DNA of 64,000 nt, taken from contig CAVRYH010000013.1 in assembly GCA_963725395.1 (NCBI GenBank), positions 1-64,000 on the forward strand, in the 5' to 3' direction. The stretch comes from Bog-756 sp963725395. GTDB taxonomy: Bacteria; Actinomycetota; Acidimicrobiia; Acidimicrobiales; RAAP-2. The translations under genes were made by a program, and so were the position numbers. Of this stretch, positions 52,068-60,059 are shown one piece after another (positions within the stretch are counted from its first letter, which is position 1; each line of letters opens with the position of its first letter). The notes beneath the pieces were generated by a model. The model worked only from the letters and a program-made list of their open reading frames with translations. It was not told where the DNA came from and searched no databases.

Positions 52068-52867
52068 CCACCGCATCCCCGGTCACCCCGTTCGAGGGGC
52101 TGAGCGACGTCAAGCTGGTGCTCCGCCAGACCCGCTACGAGCAGCTCTCCTTCTGGCTCAACCCGATCGGTGCGGCGTTCACGGTCGGGTTCTCGCTCGT
52201 GTTCCTCATCCTCCTCGGAGCCTCGGCGGGGAACTCGCGCATCTCCTTCTACGGTGACATCAAACTCATCCAGTACTACGTGCCCGGATTCGTGGCGTAC
52301 GGGGTGATGGCCGCCTGCTTCAACATCCTGGCCATCAGCGTGGTCAACCGCCGGGAGATGGGCCTCTTGAAGCGCCTGAGGCTGTGCCCGCTGCCCACGT
52401 GGGCGCTCCTCAGCGCCATCGTGCTCAGTTACATGATCATCGCCGCCGTCCAGGTCGTCATCCTGCTGATCGTCGGCCGGGTCGGGTTTGGCGTCCACCC
52501 GCCGGACAACGTCGGGGCGTTCGTCCTCGCCGTGGTGGTCGGCATGGTCAGTTTCAGTGCGCTGGGACTGGCCATGAGCACCCTCGTCCCCAATCAGGAT
52601 GCCGCCGGGCCGATCGTGAGCATCGTCTTCTTCGTCTTGTTGTTCCTCTCCGGACTGTGGTTCCCGCTGACGCCCGGATCGGGGCTCGCCCAGTTCTCGT
52701 CCTACTTCCCCGTCCACCACTTCATCATCGCCGTGTTCGCTCCCTTCGACACCCAAAAGGGTGCCTCGCCGTGGGCCTGGCACGACCTCTTGGTGGTCGC
52801 GGTCTGGGGCGTCGTGGGCGCCGTCGTGGCCGTGCGCCGGTGGAGTTGGACACCCCGGCGGGGTTGA
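52064..52867 (+). CDS. ABC-2-type permease
   Basis: The 267-residue membrane protein has six hydrophobic segments; RREMGLLKRLRLCPLPTWAL is the cytosolic coupling loop, and FVLLFLSGLWFPLTPGSGLA with FPVHHFIIAVFAPF at the end fits drug/lipid exporters. GTG start overlapping the ATPase gene (GTGA). Together they should form one exporter; no regulator is adjacent. Confidence 0.9.
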   Translation: MTTASPVTPFEGLSDVKLVLRQTRYEQLSFWLNPIGAAFTVGFSLVFLILLGASAGNSRISFYGDIKLIQYYVPGFVAYGVMAACFNILAISVVNRREMGLLKRLRLCPLPTWALLSAIVLSYMIIAAVQVVILLIVGRVGFGVHPPDNVGAFVLAVVVGMVSFSALGLAMSTLVPNQDAAGPIVSIVFFVLLFLSGLWFPLTPGSGLAQFSSYFPVHHFIIAVFAPFDTQKGASPWAWHDLLVVAVWGVVGAVVAVRRWSWTPRRG

Positions 52868-53056
52868 GGGGGAGACCCACCGCTCAGGGAACCGGCGGCC
52901 GCCGGGGGCACATCCGGCTCCGTCCCCGAAGGCGTACGCACGGTGAACACGTATCCGTGGCGTGTGAACGACATGGATGTAGTTCAACAACGGCCCTCTG
53001 CGGCCCACGTCCAGGCCCTTGTGGGCCCGGCAGCCGACGGCTACCGTTGACAAGCA

Positions 53057-53467
53057 GTGGATACAAACGAGTACGCAGTCGATTCTCCCGGCTCGCTGGC
53101 CGAACGCATCCGTGCGTACCGGGTGAGGAACGAGATGACGCAGCGGGACCTGGCCGACCAGTTGGGCGTCACGCAGCAGTCGGTGGCCCGGTGGGAGCAG
53201 GGATCACCGCCACGGCGGTACATGCTCAGGGTCATCGAGACACTGGTCGCAGAGGGCGGCAGCGCCACCGAGGGTCCGTCATCGGTCCTGGCCCCGATCA
53301 TCGGCATCCGTCCTCCTGCGGTCTCAGGCCCACCCAAGGACCGCGAGGCTGGCCGGAGGAGCTATGTGGAGGGCTGCCTCAAACTCCTCGAACGGGGCGA
53401 GCGGCTGCCCAATCGTGTGCTGCTGCTGTTGGCCGACGAGCTCGGCTTCACCGAGGACGGCAGCTGA
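53057..53467 (+). CDS. XRE-family helix-turn-helix protein
   Basis: The 136-residue protein has a Cro/CI-type domain (LAERIRAYRVRNEMTQRDLA, DQLGVTQQSVARWEQGSPPR, residues 14-60), a flexible Pro/Ser-rich middle, and a C-terminal helical piece (RSYVEGCLKLLERGERLPNR, VLLLLADELG). GTG 53057 has TACCGT 9 bases upstream, a weaker leaderless match. It precedes the repair cassette by about 60 bases on the same strand, and could regulate it. Confidence 0.8.
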   Translation: MDTNEYAVDSPGSLAERIRAYRVRNEMTQRDLADQLGVTQQSVARWEQGSPPRRYMLRVIETLVAEGGSATEGPSSVLAPIIGIRPPAVSGPPKDREAGRRSYVEGCLKLLERGERLPNRVLLLLADELGFTEDGS

Positions 53468-53513
53468 CAGGGAGACGCCGCCAAGGCCCCGAATACGCCA
53501 GGGGCAGGTTGGA

Positions 53514-53519
53514 TATCGT
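53514..53519 (+). promoter_or_regulatory. -10 box TATCGT of a leaderless operon
   Basis: TATCGT lies 6 bases before GTG 53526, the start of the primase-polymerase gene. Confidence 0.65.
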
Positions 53520-53525
53520 GGAACT

Positions 53526-54536
53526 GTGACCGCCAGGGCCGTTCGGAGCGTCGGGGCGTCGGGCCGCACCGTCGAGATCTCGAGCCCCGACAGGATCTAC
53601 TTCCCCGCGCTGGGTGCCACCAAGTTCGACCTCGTCACCTACTACCTCGAGATGGCCGAGGCCTTGGGGCACACCGCGTTCGGGCGTCCGGCCATGCTCC
53701 AGCGGTTCCCCGAGGGGGCTGGGGGAAAGTCCTTCTTCCAGAAGCGGGTGCCGTCGGGCGCGCCGAGCTGGCTCGAGACCGCCGAGGTGACCACGGTCAA
53801 CGGCACGACGTCGAACGCGCTCGTCGTGGCCGACGTTTCCCACGTGGTGTGGGCGGTGAACCTCGGGTGTCTGGGGCTGCATCTGTGGCCCTACCGGGTC
53901 GATGACCCTATGCACGCCGACGAGCTGCGCATCGATCTCGACCCCCAGCCCGGGATGTCGTTCGGCGAGGTCCGGACGGCCGCCGGCTGTGTGCGCGCCC
54001 TGCTCGACGAGCTGGGCGTGGTCGGGTATCCGAAGACGACCGGGAGCCGGGGGATCCACGTCTACGTCCGGTTGCAACCGCGCTGGGACAGTTTCGAGGT
54101 GCGGGCCGCTGCCGTGGCCCTGGCCCGCGAGCTCGAGCGGAGACACCCCGACCTGATCACCGCCGAGTGGTGGAAGGAACAACGCGGCGAGCGCATTTTC
54201 GTCGACTTCAACCAGAATGCGCCGCACAAGACGGTTTTCGGTGCGTGGTTCGCCCGCCCCCGCGTCGGCGGGCAGGTATCGACCCCGCTGACGTGGGACG
54301 AGATCGAGACGGTCGACCCTGAGGGCCTGACCATCCGGAACGTGCCGGACCTGGTGCGGGAGCGGGGTGACCCCTGGGCGGGGATCGGCGATGCACCCCA
54401 GTCGCTCGAGCCGCTCCTGACCATGGCGGCAGACGACCGGGCCCGTGGCCTGCACGACGCGCCGTGGCCGCCCGAGTACCCCAAACAACCCGACGAGCCC
54501 CTACGGGTCGCCCCGAGCAAGGCCAAAAAGCGCTGA
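53526..54536 (+). CDS. LigD-type primase-polymerase domain protein (PolDom, Prim-PolC-like)
   Basis: The 336-residue archaeo-eukaryotic primase-like polymerase carries ISSPDRIYFPALGATKFDLV, GKSFFQKRVPSGAPSWLET, the catalytic RIDLDPQPGMSF (Asp pair near 137), TTGSRGIHVYVRL and the late ERIFVDFNQNAPHKTVFGAW block with SPL-like VSTPLTWDEI. No ligase or phosphoesterase domain is fused. Size and content match the stand-alone mycobacterial Prim-PolC that works with LigC in short-gap excision repair. It is followed after 3 bases by an HhH-PHP gene and then by a LigC-like ligase gene. A leaderless GTG start is supported. Confidence 0.88.
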   Translation: MTARAVRSVGASGRTVEISSPDRIYFPALGATKFDLVTYYLEMAEALGHTAFGRPAMLQRFPEGAGGKSFFQKRVPSGAPSWLETAEVTTVNGTTSNALVVADVSHVVWAVNLGCLGLHLWPYRVDDPMHADELRIDLDPQPGMSFGEVRTAAGCVRALLDELGVVGYPKTTGSRGIHVYVRLQPRWDSFEVRAAAVALARELERRHPDLITAEWWKEQRGERIFVDFNQNAPHKTVFGAWFARPRVGGQVSTPLTWDEIETVDPEGLTIRNVPDLVRERGDPWAGIGDAPQSLEPLLTMAADDRARGLHDAPWPPEYPKQPDEPLRVAPSKAKKR

Positions 54537-54539
54537 CCG

Positions 54540-55553
54540 TTGGAGCCGGTCACGGCCCTGCGCCGCATCGCATACCTCCTCGAACGGGACGGCGCCGAGT
54601 CCTACAAGGTGCGGGCGTTTCGCCACGCGGCGGAGGCGGTCGCCGACGTACCGGTCGACGACCTGAAGACGATGGCCCCCGCCCGGCTCCGGGCCATCCC
54701 CGGAGTGGGCAAGACGAGCGCCCAGGTCGTCAAGGAGGCCGCCGGAGGCGGGACGCCGGAGTACCTGGCCAGGCTCGAATCGATCGAACCCCCCGAGCTG
54801 AGCCCGGAGGCCGCCGGCCTGCTCGAGCAGCTGCAGGGGGACTGCCACAGCCATTCGGACTGGTCCGACGGGGGCAGTCCCATCGGGGAGATGGCGGAGG
54901 CGGCGAGGGCGCTCGGTCACCGCTATTGGACCCTCACCGACCACAGCCCCCGGCTGACTGTGGCCCACGGGCTCGACCCGGAGCGGTTGCGCCGACAGCT
55001 CGCCGTCGTCGACCAGCTCAACGCCGAGATGGCGCCCTTCCGGATCCTCACCGGCATCGAGGTGGACATCCTGGAGGACGGCTCGCTCGATCAGGACGAG
55101 GACCTGCTCGCCCGGCTGGACGTGGTCGTGGCCAGCGCCCACTCCAAGCTCAGGATGGAGGAGCCCGCCATGACCAGGCGGATGGTGCGCGCCGTCGAGA
55201 GTCCACACACCGACATCCTCGGCCACTGCACGGGAAGGCTCCTGGCCGGGCGCGGCCGGCCCCCGTCGACGTTCGACGCCGAGACCGTGTTCAGCGCCTG
55301 CGCCGAGACCGGCACCGCGGTGGAGATCAACTCTCGGCCGGAACGCCTCGACCCACCCGAGCTGCTGCTTGCCCAGGCCCTCTCGCTGGGCTGTGTCGTG
55401 ACCATCGACACCGATGCCCATGCGCCGGGCCAGCTCGAGTGGCAGCGGCACGGTTGCGAGCAGGCCGCCCGTGCCGGGGTACCTGGTGAGCGGATCATGA
55501 ATACCCTGTCATTGGAGGATTTCCTGGCCTGGACAGCCGGCCACGACCGCTGA
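54540..55553 (+). CDS. HhH-PHP protein, PolX-like without the polymerase domain
   Basis: The 337-residue protein begins at TTG 3 bases after the polymerase stop. Residues 5-75: a PolX-type helical lead with helix-hairpin-helix, LRAIPGVGKTSAQVVKEA. From residue 98: a PHP phosphoesterase, GDCHSHSDWSDGGSPIGEMA, LTDHSPRL, TGIEVDIL, ASAHSKLRM, DILGHCTGR, AVEINSRPERLDPP and TIDTDAHAP, which keeps all metal-ligand positions. PolX proteins normally put a nucleotidyltransferase between HhH and PHP; it is missing. PHP domains of PolX are Mn-dependent 3'-5' exonucleases and 3'-end phosphoesterases, so this may clean 3' ends for the polymerase and ligase. That role is inferred from place and domains. Confidence 0.85.
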   Translation: MEPVTALRRIAYLLERDGAESYKVRAFRHAAEAVADVPVDDLKTMAPARLRAIPGVGKTSAQVVKEAAGGGTPEYLARLESIEPPELSPEAAGLLEQLQGDCHSHSDWSDGGSPIGEMAEAARALGHRYWTLTDHSPRLTVAHGLDPERLRRQLAVVDQLNAEMAPFRILTGIEVDILEDGSLDQDEDLLARLDVVVASAHSKLRMEEPAMTRRMVRAVESPHTDILGHCTGRLLAGRGRPPSTFDAETVFSACAETGTAVEINSRPERLDPPELLLAQALSLGCVVTIDTDAHAPGQLEWQRHGCEQAARAGVPGERIMNTLSLEDFLAWTAGHDR

Positions 55554-55583
55554 CGGGCTCGGGCCGGGCCGCCTCCACCGGAG

Positions 55584-55589
55584 TAGCAT
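55584..55589 (+). promoter_or_regulatory. -10 box TAGCAT of a leaderless gene
   Basis: TAGCAT lies 6 bases before GTG 55596, so the ligase can be transcribed separately from the genes before it. Confidence 0.65.
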
Positions 55590-55595
55590 GAGCCG

Positions 55596-56657
55596 GTGTC
55601 GCTGCCCGTGTCGCCCCCGGTCGCGCCGATGCTGGCCAAGCTGGTGCGTGAGCTCCCCGAGCGCGAAGGCCTGTTCTACGAACCGAAGTGGGACGGGTTC
55701 CGGTGCATCGTCTTCCGGGACGGTGATGACGTGGTCCTGGGCAGTCGCAACGAGAAACCGCTGACCAGATACTTTCCCGAGTTGGTCGAGGCGCTGCGGG
55801 CCAACCTGCCCGCACGGTGCGTGGTCGACGGGGAGATCGTGATCGCCGGACCGTCCGGCCTCGACTTCGACGCTCTCTCCCAACGGATCCATCCGGCGGA
55901 GTCCCGCGTCGAGCACCTGGCGGGGACCACCCCCGCCTCGTTCGTCGCCTTCGACCTGTTGGCCCTGGGCGACGCCGACCTCCGGCCCCAGGCCTACGCC
56001 GACCGCCGGCGCGCCCTCGAGGACGCCCTCGGTGACGCACGCCCCCCCGTCCACCTGACGCCGGTCACCGACCGGCCGGACCGGGCCCGGGACTGGTTCT
56101 CGCGTTTTGAGGGCGCGGGACTGGACGGTGTCGTGGTGAAGGACGGCGATCTGCGCTACCAGCCCGACAAGCGGGTGATGCTCAAAGTGAAGCACGAGCG
56201 GACCGCGGATTGTGTGGTCGGAGGATTCCGGTGGCACAAGTCGGGCGGGGTGGTGGGCTCCCTCCTCCTCGGTCTCTTCGACGGGGCCGGCATCCTGCAC
56301 CATGTCGGGGTGGCCTCCGGATTCAGCGGGGCGAGGCGGGAGGAGTTCGTCGGGGTGCTCGAGCCGTTGCGCAGCGGAGCAGCGTCAGGGCATCCCTGGC
56401 TCGGGGAGGGTGCTCCCGAGGGGCGCGTCCCCGGGGGCCAGAGCCGATGGAGCGGCGGGAAGGACCTCAGTTGGGAACCGTTGCGGATCGAGTTGGTGGC
56501 CGAGGTGGCCTACGACCACCTACAGGTCGATCGGTTCCGCCACGCCACTTCGTTCCTTCGTTGGCGAACCGACAGGAGCCCGGCGTCGTGCACCTACGCG
56601 CAGTTGGAGACCCCCGTCCCCACCGAACTCGCGGAGGTCTTCGGCACCTCCGACTGA
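55596..56657 (+). CDS. ATP-dependent DNA ligase, LigC-like
   Basis: The 353-residue protein has motif I FYEPKWDGFRCIVFRDG with nucleophile Lys31, motif III SFVAFDLLALG, motif IV GLDGVVVKDG and motif V DKRVMLKVKHERTADCVVGG, followed by an OB-fold domain. Length and arrangement resemble mycobacterial LigC (about 358 residues), not the larger replicative or LigB enzymes. It joins nicks with ATP. It lies next to a stand-alone primase-polymerase as in LigC loci. Ku is not in the window. It starts leaderless and converges with an exonuclease gene, 16 bases apart. Confidence 0.9.
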   Translation: MSLPVSPPVAPMLAKLVRELPEREGLFYEPKWDGFRCIVFRDGDDVVLGSRNEKPLTRYFPELVEALRANLPARCVVDGEIVIAGPSGLDFDALSQRIHPAESRVEHLAGTTPASFVAFDLLALGDADLRPQAYADRRRALEDALGDARPPVHLTPVTDRPDRARDWFSRFEGAGLDGVVVKDGDLRYQPDKRVMLKVKHERTADCVVGGFRWHKSGGVVGSLLLGLFDGAGILHHVGVASGFSGARREEFVGVLEPLRSGAASGHPWLGEGAPEGRVPGGQSRWSGGKDLSWEPLRIELVAEVAYDHLQVDRFRHATSFLRWRTDRSPASCTYAQLETPVPTELAEVFGTSD

Positions 56658-56673
56658 CCCCGATGGGTCCTGG

Positions 56674-57558
56674 TCACGGGACCCGGATGGCGGCCGCTCG
56701 TTCGGCCATCGCCGGGTCCCGGAAGTGCCGGCACACCACGTCGAATTCCGCCGTCGGCCCCCGCCACCTGAGGGAGCCGACCCCGTCGACCAGGGACCGA
56801 TCCACCCGGAGGGTCGCCAGGTCCTTGAACAACTCGGCCCGGTCGCGCTCAGCGGCCAGGCGGTCGGCCAGTTTGGCGGCACCCCTCAGGGACTGTCGCA
56901 CGGTCGGATCCCAGTCGGCGGCGTCATCGGGCACGGCGTCGATGTGCCCGTAGTGGGCCAGCACGACCGACGCCGATCGTCGGCCCCACCCGGCCAGCCC
57001 GGGGAAGCCGTCGGCCGAGTCGCCGACGAGGCCGAGCCAGTCGGGTATCGACCCAGGGGCGACACCGAATTTCGCCCACACTCCGACTTCGTCGGTGATG
57101 GTCCCCCGACGACGATCGAGCTGGACGACCCGCTCGCCCACCACTGACTGGGCCAGGTCCTTGTCCGGAGTGCAGATGATCACACGCTGCACGTCCGAAT
57201 CCTCGGCCGTCACCGAGGCGGCCGAGGCCAACGCGTCGTCGGCCTCGAGCTCCACCATCGGCCACACGACCACCCCCAGTGCCCCGAGCGCGACCTCGAG
57301 TATCTCGAACTGGGATCGCAGTGCCGGGTCGATCCCGGCACCGGTCTTGTAGCTGGGCCAGAGGTCGTTACGGAACGACTCGACGACGTGGTCGGTGGCC
57401 ACCCCCACATGGGTGGCACCCTCGGTGAGCATGCTCATGACCGACAGGACCACACCCCGCGCCGCACCGATCTCCGTTCCGTTGTCGGCGCTGCGGGACG
57501 GCTGGCCGAAGAACTGCCGGAACAGCTCATAGGTCCCGTCCACGAGGTGTACCTCCAC
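56674..57558 (-). CDS. 5'-3' exonuclease (FEN/PolI N-terminal type)
   Basis: The 294-residue protein starts VHLVDGTYELFRQFFG, then VVLSVMSMLTEGATHVGVAT, RNDLWPSYKTGAG, MVELEADDALASAAS and IICTPDKDLAQSV with acidic metal ligands, and the helix-hairpin-helix WLGLVGDSADGFPGLAGWGR. All blocks of the 5'-3' exonuclease are present without a polymerase domain. Such proteins remove flaps or RNA primers. GTG 57558 begins the conserved VHLVDG strand; an AAGACT at a 6-base distance is a weak -10. It lies at the end of the SDR/QueA-like unit, which ends 110 bases upstream, and faces the ligase. Confidence 0.88.
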   Translation of the reverse strand: MEVHLVDGTYELFRQFFGQPSRSADNGTEIGAARGVVLSVMSMLTEGATHVGVATDHVVESFRNDLWPSYKTGAGIDPALRSQFEILEVALGALGVVVWPMVELEADDALASAASVTAEDSDVQRVIICTPDKDLAQSVVGERVVQLDRRRGTITDEVGVWAKFGVAPGSIPDWLGLVGDSADGFPGLAGWGRRSASVVLAHYGHIDAVPDDAADWDPTVRQSLRGAAKLADRLAAERDRAELFKDLATLRVDRSLVDGVGSLRWRGPTAEFDVVCRHFRDPAMAERAAAIRVP

Positions 57559-57668
57559 GGACGAAGTCTTGCATCTCCGGAGCTCTCGGTCCCCTGGGTG
57601 ACCGACCTGACCACGGCGGGCCGGGAGCGCCACCGCGTCCTCCCGCCTCCACGGCCAGCCCAGTGTGC

Positions 57669-58721
57669 TCAGGGGAGGATCAGGTGGACGTCTCCGAACT
57701 CGTGCCAGCGGTAGCCCTCGGACAGGGCGGCCCGGTAGGAGTCCGAGAGCAGGTCGGGCCCGGCGATGGCTTCCAGCATCAACAGGTGCGACGAGGCGGG
57801 TTCGTGCCAGCCGGTCAGTAGGCCGTCGGTGACCCGGACGCGACGATCGGGGGAGATGACCAGATCGGTCCATCCGTCGTAGGCGCGGGCCCGACCGTCG
57901 GAACCGACCGAAGTCTCGAGGGCACGGACCACAGTCGTTCCCACGGCGACGACTCTCCGGCCGCGACGGCGGGTGGCGTTGACAATGTCGGCGGTGGCCT
58001 GGGTCACCCGCACCGGTTCCGGGTAGGGGAGTTCGCTGGCGCCGAGCGAGGCCACCCCGGTGTGCAGGACGAGGGGGGCCACGGCCACGCCCTTGGCCAC
58101 CAGACGGGTGACCACCTCGGGGGTGAAGGGCCGACCCGCACTGGGCATCTCGGCGCTGCCGGGCTCGTCGGCGTAGACGTTCTGGTAGAGCTCCATCGGC
58201 CACGGCCGCTCGACGTAGCGGTAGCGGATCGCCTGTCCGTGGACGGCCAACCACCGGAGGACGGGCTGGCCCAGATGGAGGTCGGCCACCCACAGCCGCC
58301 CGGCCTCCCCGTAGGGTGCCTCGAGGGTGAGGGTGGCCCCACCGGCGAGAGTCAGGCGTCGTGACGGCAACGGCCCTTCCCAGCGCTCGGTGGCCCGGCC
58401 CACCAACCGCCGCGGCTCGACCACCCAACGAGTCCCTTCGAGCCGGGTTGAGAGGTGGACGACCAGCGGCGACCCGTCGGCGTCCATCGCGTCGATGGCC
58501 GCCGGGATGGTCCCCGAGGTGTTCACCACCACCGCATCGCCCGGGTGGAGGAAGCGCGGGAGTGACGAGAAGGTGCTGGAGACGAGCGAGCGGTCGTGCT
58601 TCGCGGCCACCAGCATGCGAACGGCGTCCCGGGTGAGCCCTCGGGCCTCGGGTGGTTCCGATGCCTCGAGGGCGGCCGGCAGGTCCCAGGTGAGGCGTTG
58701 TGTCCCGGTCAAGGTGGTCAC
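57669..58721 (-). CDS. QueA-like S-adenosylmethionine:tRNA ribosyltransferase-isomerase family protein
   Basis: The 350-residue protein has LTWDLPAALEASEPPEARGL at the N-terminus, FLHPGDAVVVNTSGTIPAAI, RYRYVERPWPMELYQNVYAD, EMPSAGRPFTPEVVTRLVAK and VVAVGTTVVRALETS, the main blocks of the QueA fold. Classic QueA has DxSRLLV and NDTRVxxAR; here these read RDAVRMLVAAKHDR and NTSGTIPAAIDA, so this is a divergent branch. No other queuosine genes lie nearby and the reaction may differ. GTG 58721 overlaps the SDR stop (GTGA), preferred over TTG 58733. Confidence 0.78.
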   Translation of the reverse strand: MTTLTGTQRLTWDLPAALEASEPPEARGLTRDAVRMLVAAKHDRSLVSSTFSSLPRFLHPGDAVVVNTSGTIPAAIDAMDADGSPLVVHLSTRLEGTRWVVEPRRLVGRATERWEGPLPSRRLTLAGGATLTLEAPYGEAGRLWVADLHLGQPVLRWLAVHGQAIRYRYVERPWPMELYQNVYADEPGSAEMPSAGRPFTPEVVTRLVAKGVAVAPLVLHTGVASLGASELPYPEPVRVTQATADIVNATRRRGRRVVAVGTTVVRALETSVGSDGRARAYDGWTDLVISPDRRVRVTDGLLTGWHEPASSHLLMLEAIAGPDLLSDSYRAALSEGYRWHEFGDVHLILP

Positions 58722-59410
58722 GACCCGCTCCAATCACCCACCGTGTAGCGGCCGCTCGGGGCACCCGACGCGAGAAGGCGACGAAGCGGCGTCACGGCGG
58801 TCTCCGGCTCCGGTCGGTCGGAGATGTCCTCACCGGGGAACGCCGCTTGGTGCATGTCGGTACGCATGTCGCCGGGATCGAACGCATACACACGCAGAGT
58901 CGGCTCCTCGGCTCCCAGCACCCGGGCCACCTGGTCGAGTGCGGCTTTGGAGGACCCGTAGCCGCCCCAGCCCTCATACCCCTCGACGGCGGCGTCCGAA
59001 GACACGGACACGACAACCCCCTCAGAGTTCCTCAACGAAGGGAGTGCCAGTTGGGTGAGGGCCACGGGGGCGAACACGTTCACCTGATAGACCCGTCCCA
59101 AGGCGTCGAGTGGATAGTCCTCGAGCCTGGGAAGGGGACTGGGTCCGAGGCTGCTGGCGTTGGCGACTAGGAGGTCCAGGCCGCCGAGGTCGGCTGCCGC
59201 GGCCACCAGGGCGGCCCGGTGTTCGGGTTCGACCACATCCCCAACGATGGGACGGACGGCGGTCCCGAGACCGCGGAGCCATTCGGCGGCTTCGCCGACC
59301 GACTCACTCCGGCGTCCGTCGATGACCAGGGCCCATCCGTCCCTGGCCAGGTCGGTGGCGAGCGCCCTCCCGAACCCTCGTGACGCTCCGGTGACGATAG
59401 CAACCGGCAC
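58718..59410 (-). CDS. SDR-family oxidoreductase
   Basis: The 230-residue protein is a classical short-chain dehydrogenase: VAIVTGASRGFGRALATDLA (TGxxxGxG), LLVANASSLG in place of NNAG, VVVSVSSDAAVEGYEG (Ser), YGSSKAALDQVARVL (Tyr-x3-Lys), and VYAFDPGDMRTDMH. GGAGGG stands 6 bases before the GTG start. It is the first gene of the unit governed by the MerR-type promoter, and is divergent from the SoxR-like regulator. Confidence 0.9.
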   Translation of the reverse strand: MPVAIVTGASRGFGRALATDLARDGWALVIDGRRSESVGEAAEWLRGLGTAVRPIVGDVVEPEHRAALVAAAADLGGLDLLVANASSLGPSPLPRLEDYPLDALGRVYQVNVFAPVALTQLALPSLRNSEGVVVSVSSDAAVEGYEGWGGYGSSKAALDQVARVLGAEEPTLRVYAFDPGDMRTDMHQAAFPGEDISDRPEPETAVTPLRRLLASGAPSGRYTVGDWSGS

Positions 59411-59452
59411 TGGGACCCTCCGTTTCCGGCGCCGGTTCCGGCACCTTCCGGT

Positions 59453-59483
59453 AGGGTAAAGGTTAAAGTAATGTTTAAGTCAA
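59453..59483 (-). promoter_or_regulatory. MerR/SoxR-type promoter with 19-bp spacer and dyad
   Basis: On the minus strand TTGACT (59483-59478) and TACCCT (59458-59453) are separated by 19 bases, the long spacer typical of MerR-activated promoters. The perfect dyad TTAAA-N6-TTTAA (59463-59478) lies in the spacer, reaching the inner edge of the -35 box, as MerR operators do. It drives the SDR/QueA-like unit. Confidence 0.7.
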
Positions 59484-59523
59484 GCCACTTGAGCAGGATC
59501 GGCGATCGACCGGGAGGTGGGCG

Positions 59524-59964
59524 TTGGCGGACGAGTTGATCTCGATCGGCGAGGTGTCCGAGCGGAGCGGTCTGGCCGCGTCGGCCGTCCGCTTCTATGA
59601 GCGACAGGGGCTCATCCACGCCGTACGGACGTCGGGGGGTCAACGCCGCTTCCGGCGGGACGTGCTGAGACGTATCGCCTTTATCCGCATCGCCCAACGG
59701 GTGGGCTTGACCCTCGACGAGATCCGGGCCGCCCTGGGCGGGTTACCGGTCGACCGGGCGCCGAGCCGTCAGGACTGGACGCGCCTGACCCGCGGATGGC
59801 GAGAACGCATCGATCAGCGGATCGCCCTACTCGAGGCCCTGCGCGGCGGGTTGACCAATTGCATCGGCTGCGGCTGCCTGTCCCTGCGCACCTGCGCCCT
59901 CTCGAATCCCGGCGATCTGGCGTCCGCACTCGGACCCGGTCCCCGCTACGTGCCCATGGACTGA
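59524..59964 (+). CDS. soxR: SoxR-type MerR-family redox regulator
   Basis: The 146-residue protein has the MerR winged helix ISIGEVSERSGLAASAVRFY, ERQGLI and RRDVLRRIAFIRIAQRVGLT, a dimerisation helix, and the [2Fe-2S] site CIGCGCLSLRTC with Cys113, 116, 118 and 124 (C-x2-C-x-C-x5-C). This is diagnostic for SoxR, which senses redox-active compounds and distorts promoters with long spacers. TTG 59524 follows GGGAGGTGGG. In actinobacteria SoxR usually controls oxidoreductases and exporters rather than SoxS; the divergent SDR fits. Confidence 0.92.
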   Translation: MADELISIGEVSERSGLAASAVRFYERQGLIHAVRTSGGQRRFRRDVLRRIAFIRIAQRVGLTLDEIRAALGGLPVDRAPSRQDWTRLTRGWRERIDQRIALLEALRGGLTNCIGCGCLSLRTCALSNPGDLASALGPGPRYVPMD

Positions 59965-60059
59965 CAGTGGGAGCCGGCCGTTTCCGGGGGTAGATCCCGT
60001 GGGCCCTGGCGAACTGCTACAGTCCGCCGCCCGGTCACGCACCCGGATACCGGTGGCCG

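Noticed and set aside
56674..58764. One long minus-strand frame spanning exonuclease and QueA-like genes
   Set aside because: The exonuclease ends the frame, but the upstream part is antisense-type or alternate-frame sequence over the QueA-like gene; GTG 57558 begins the real protein.
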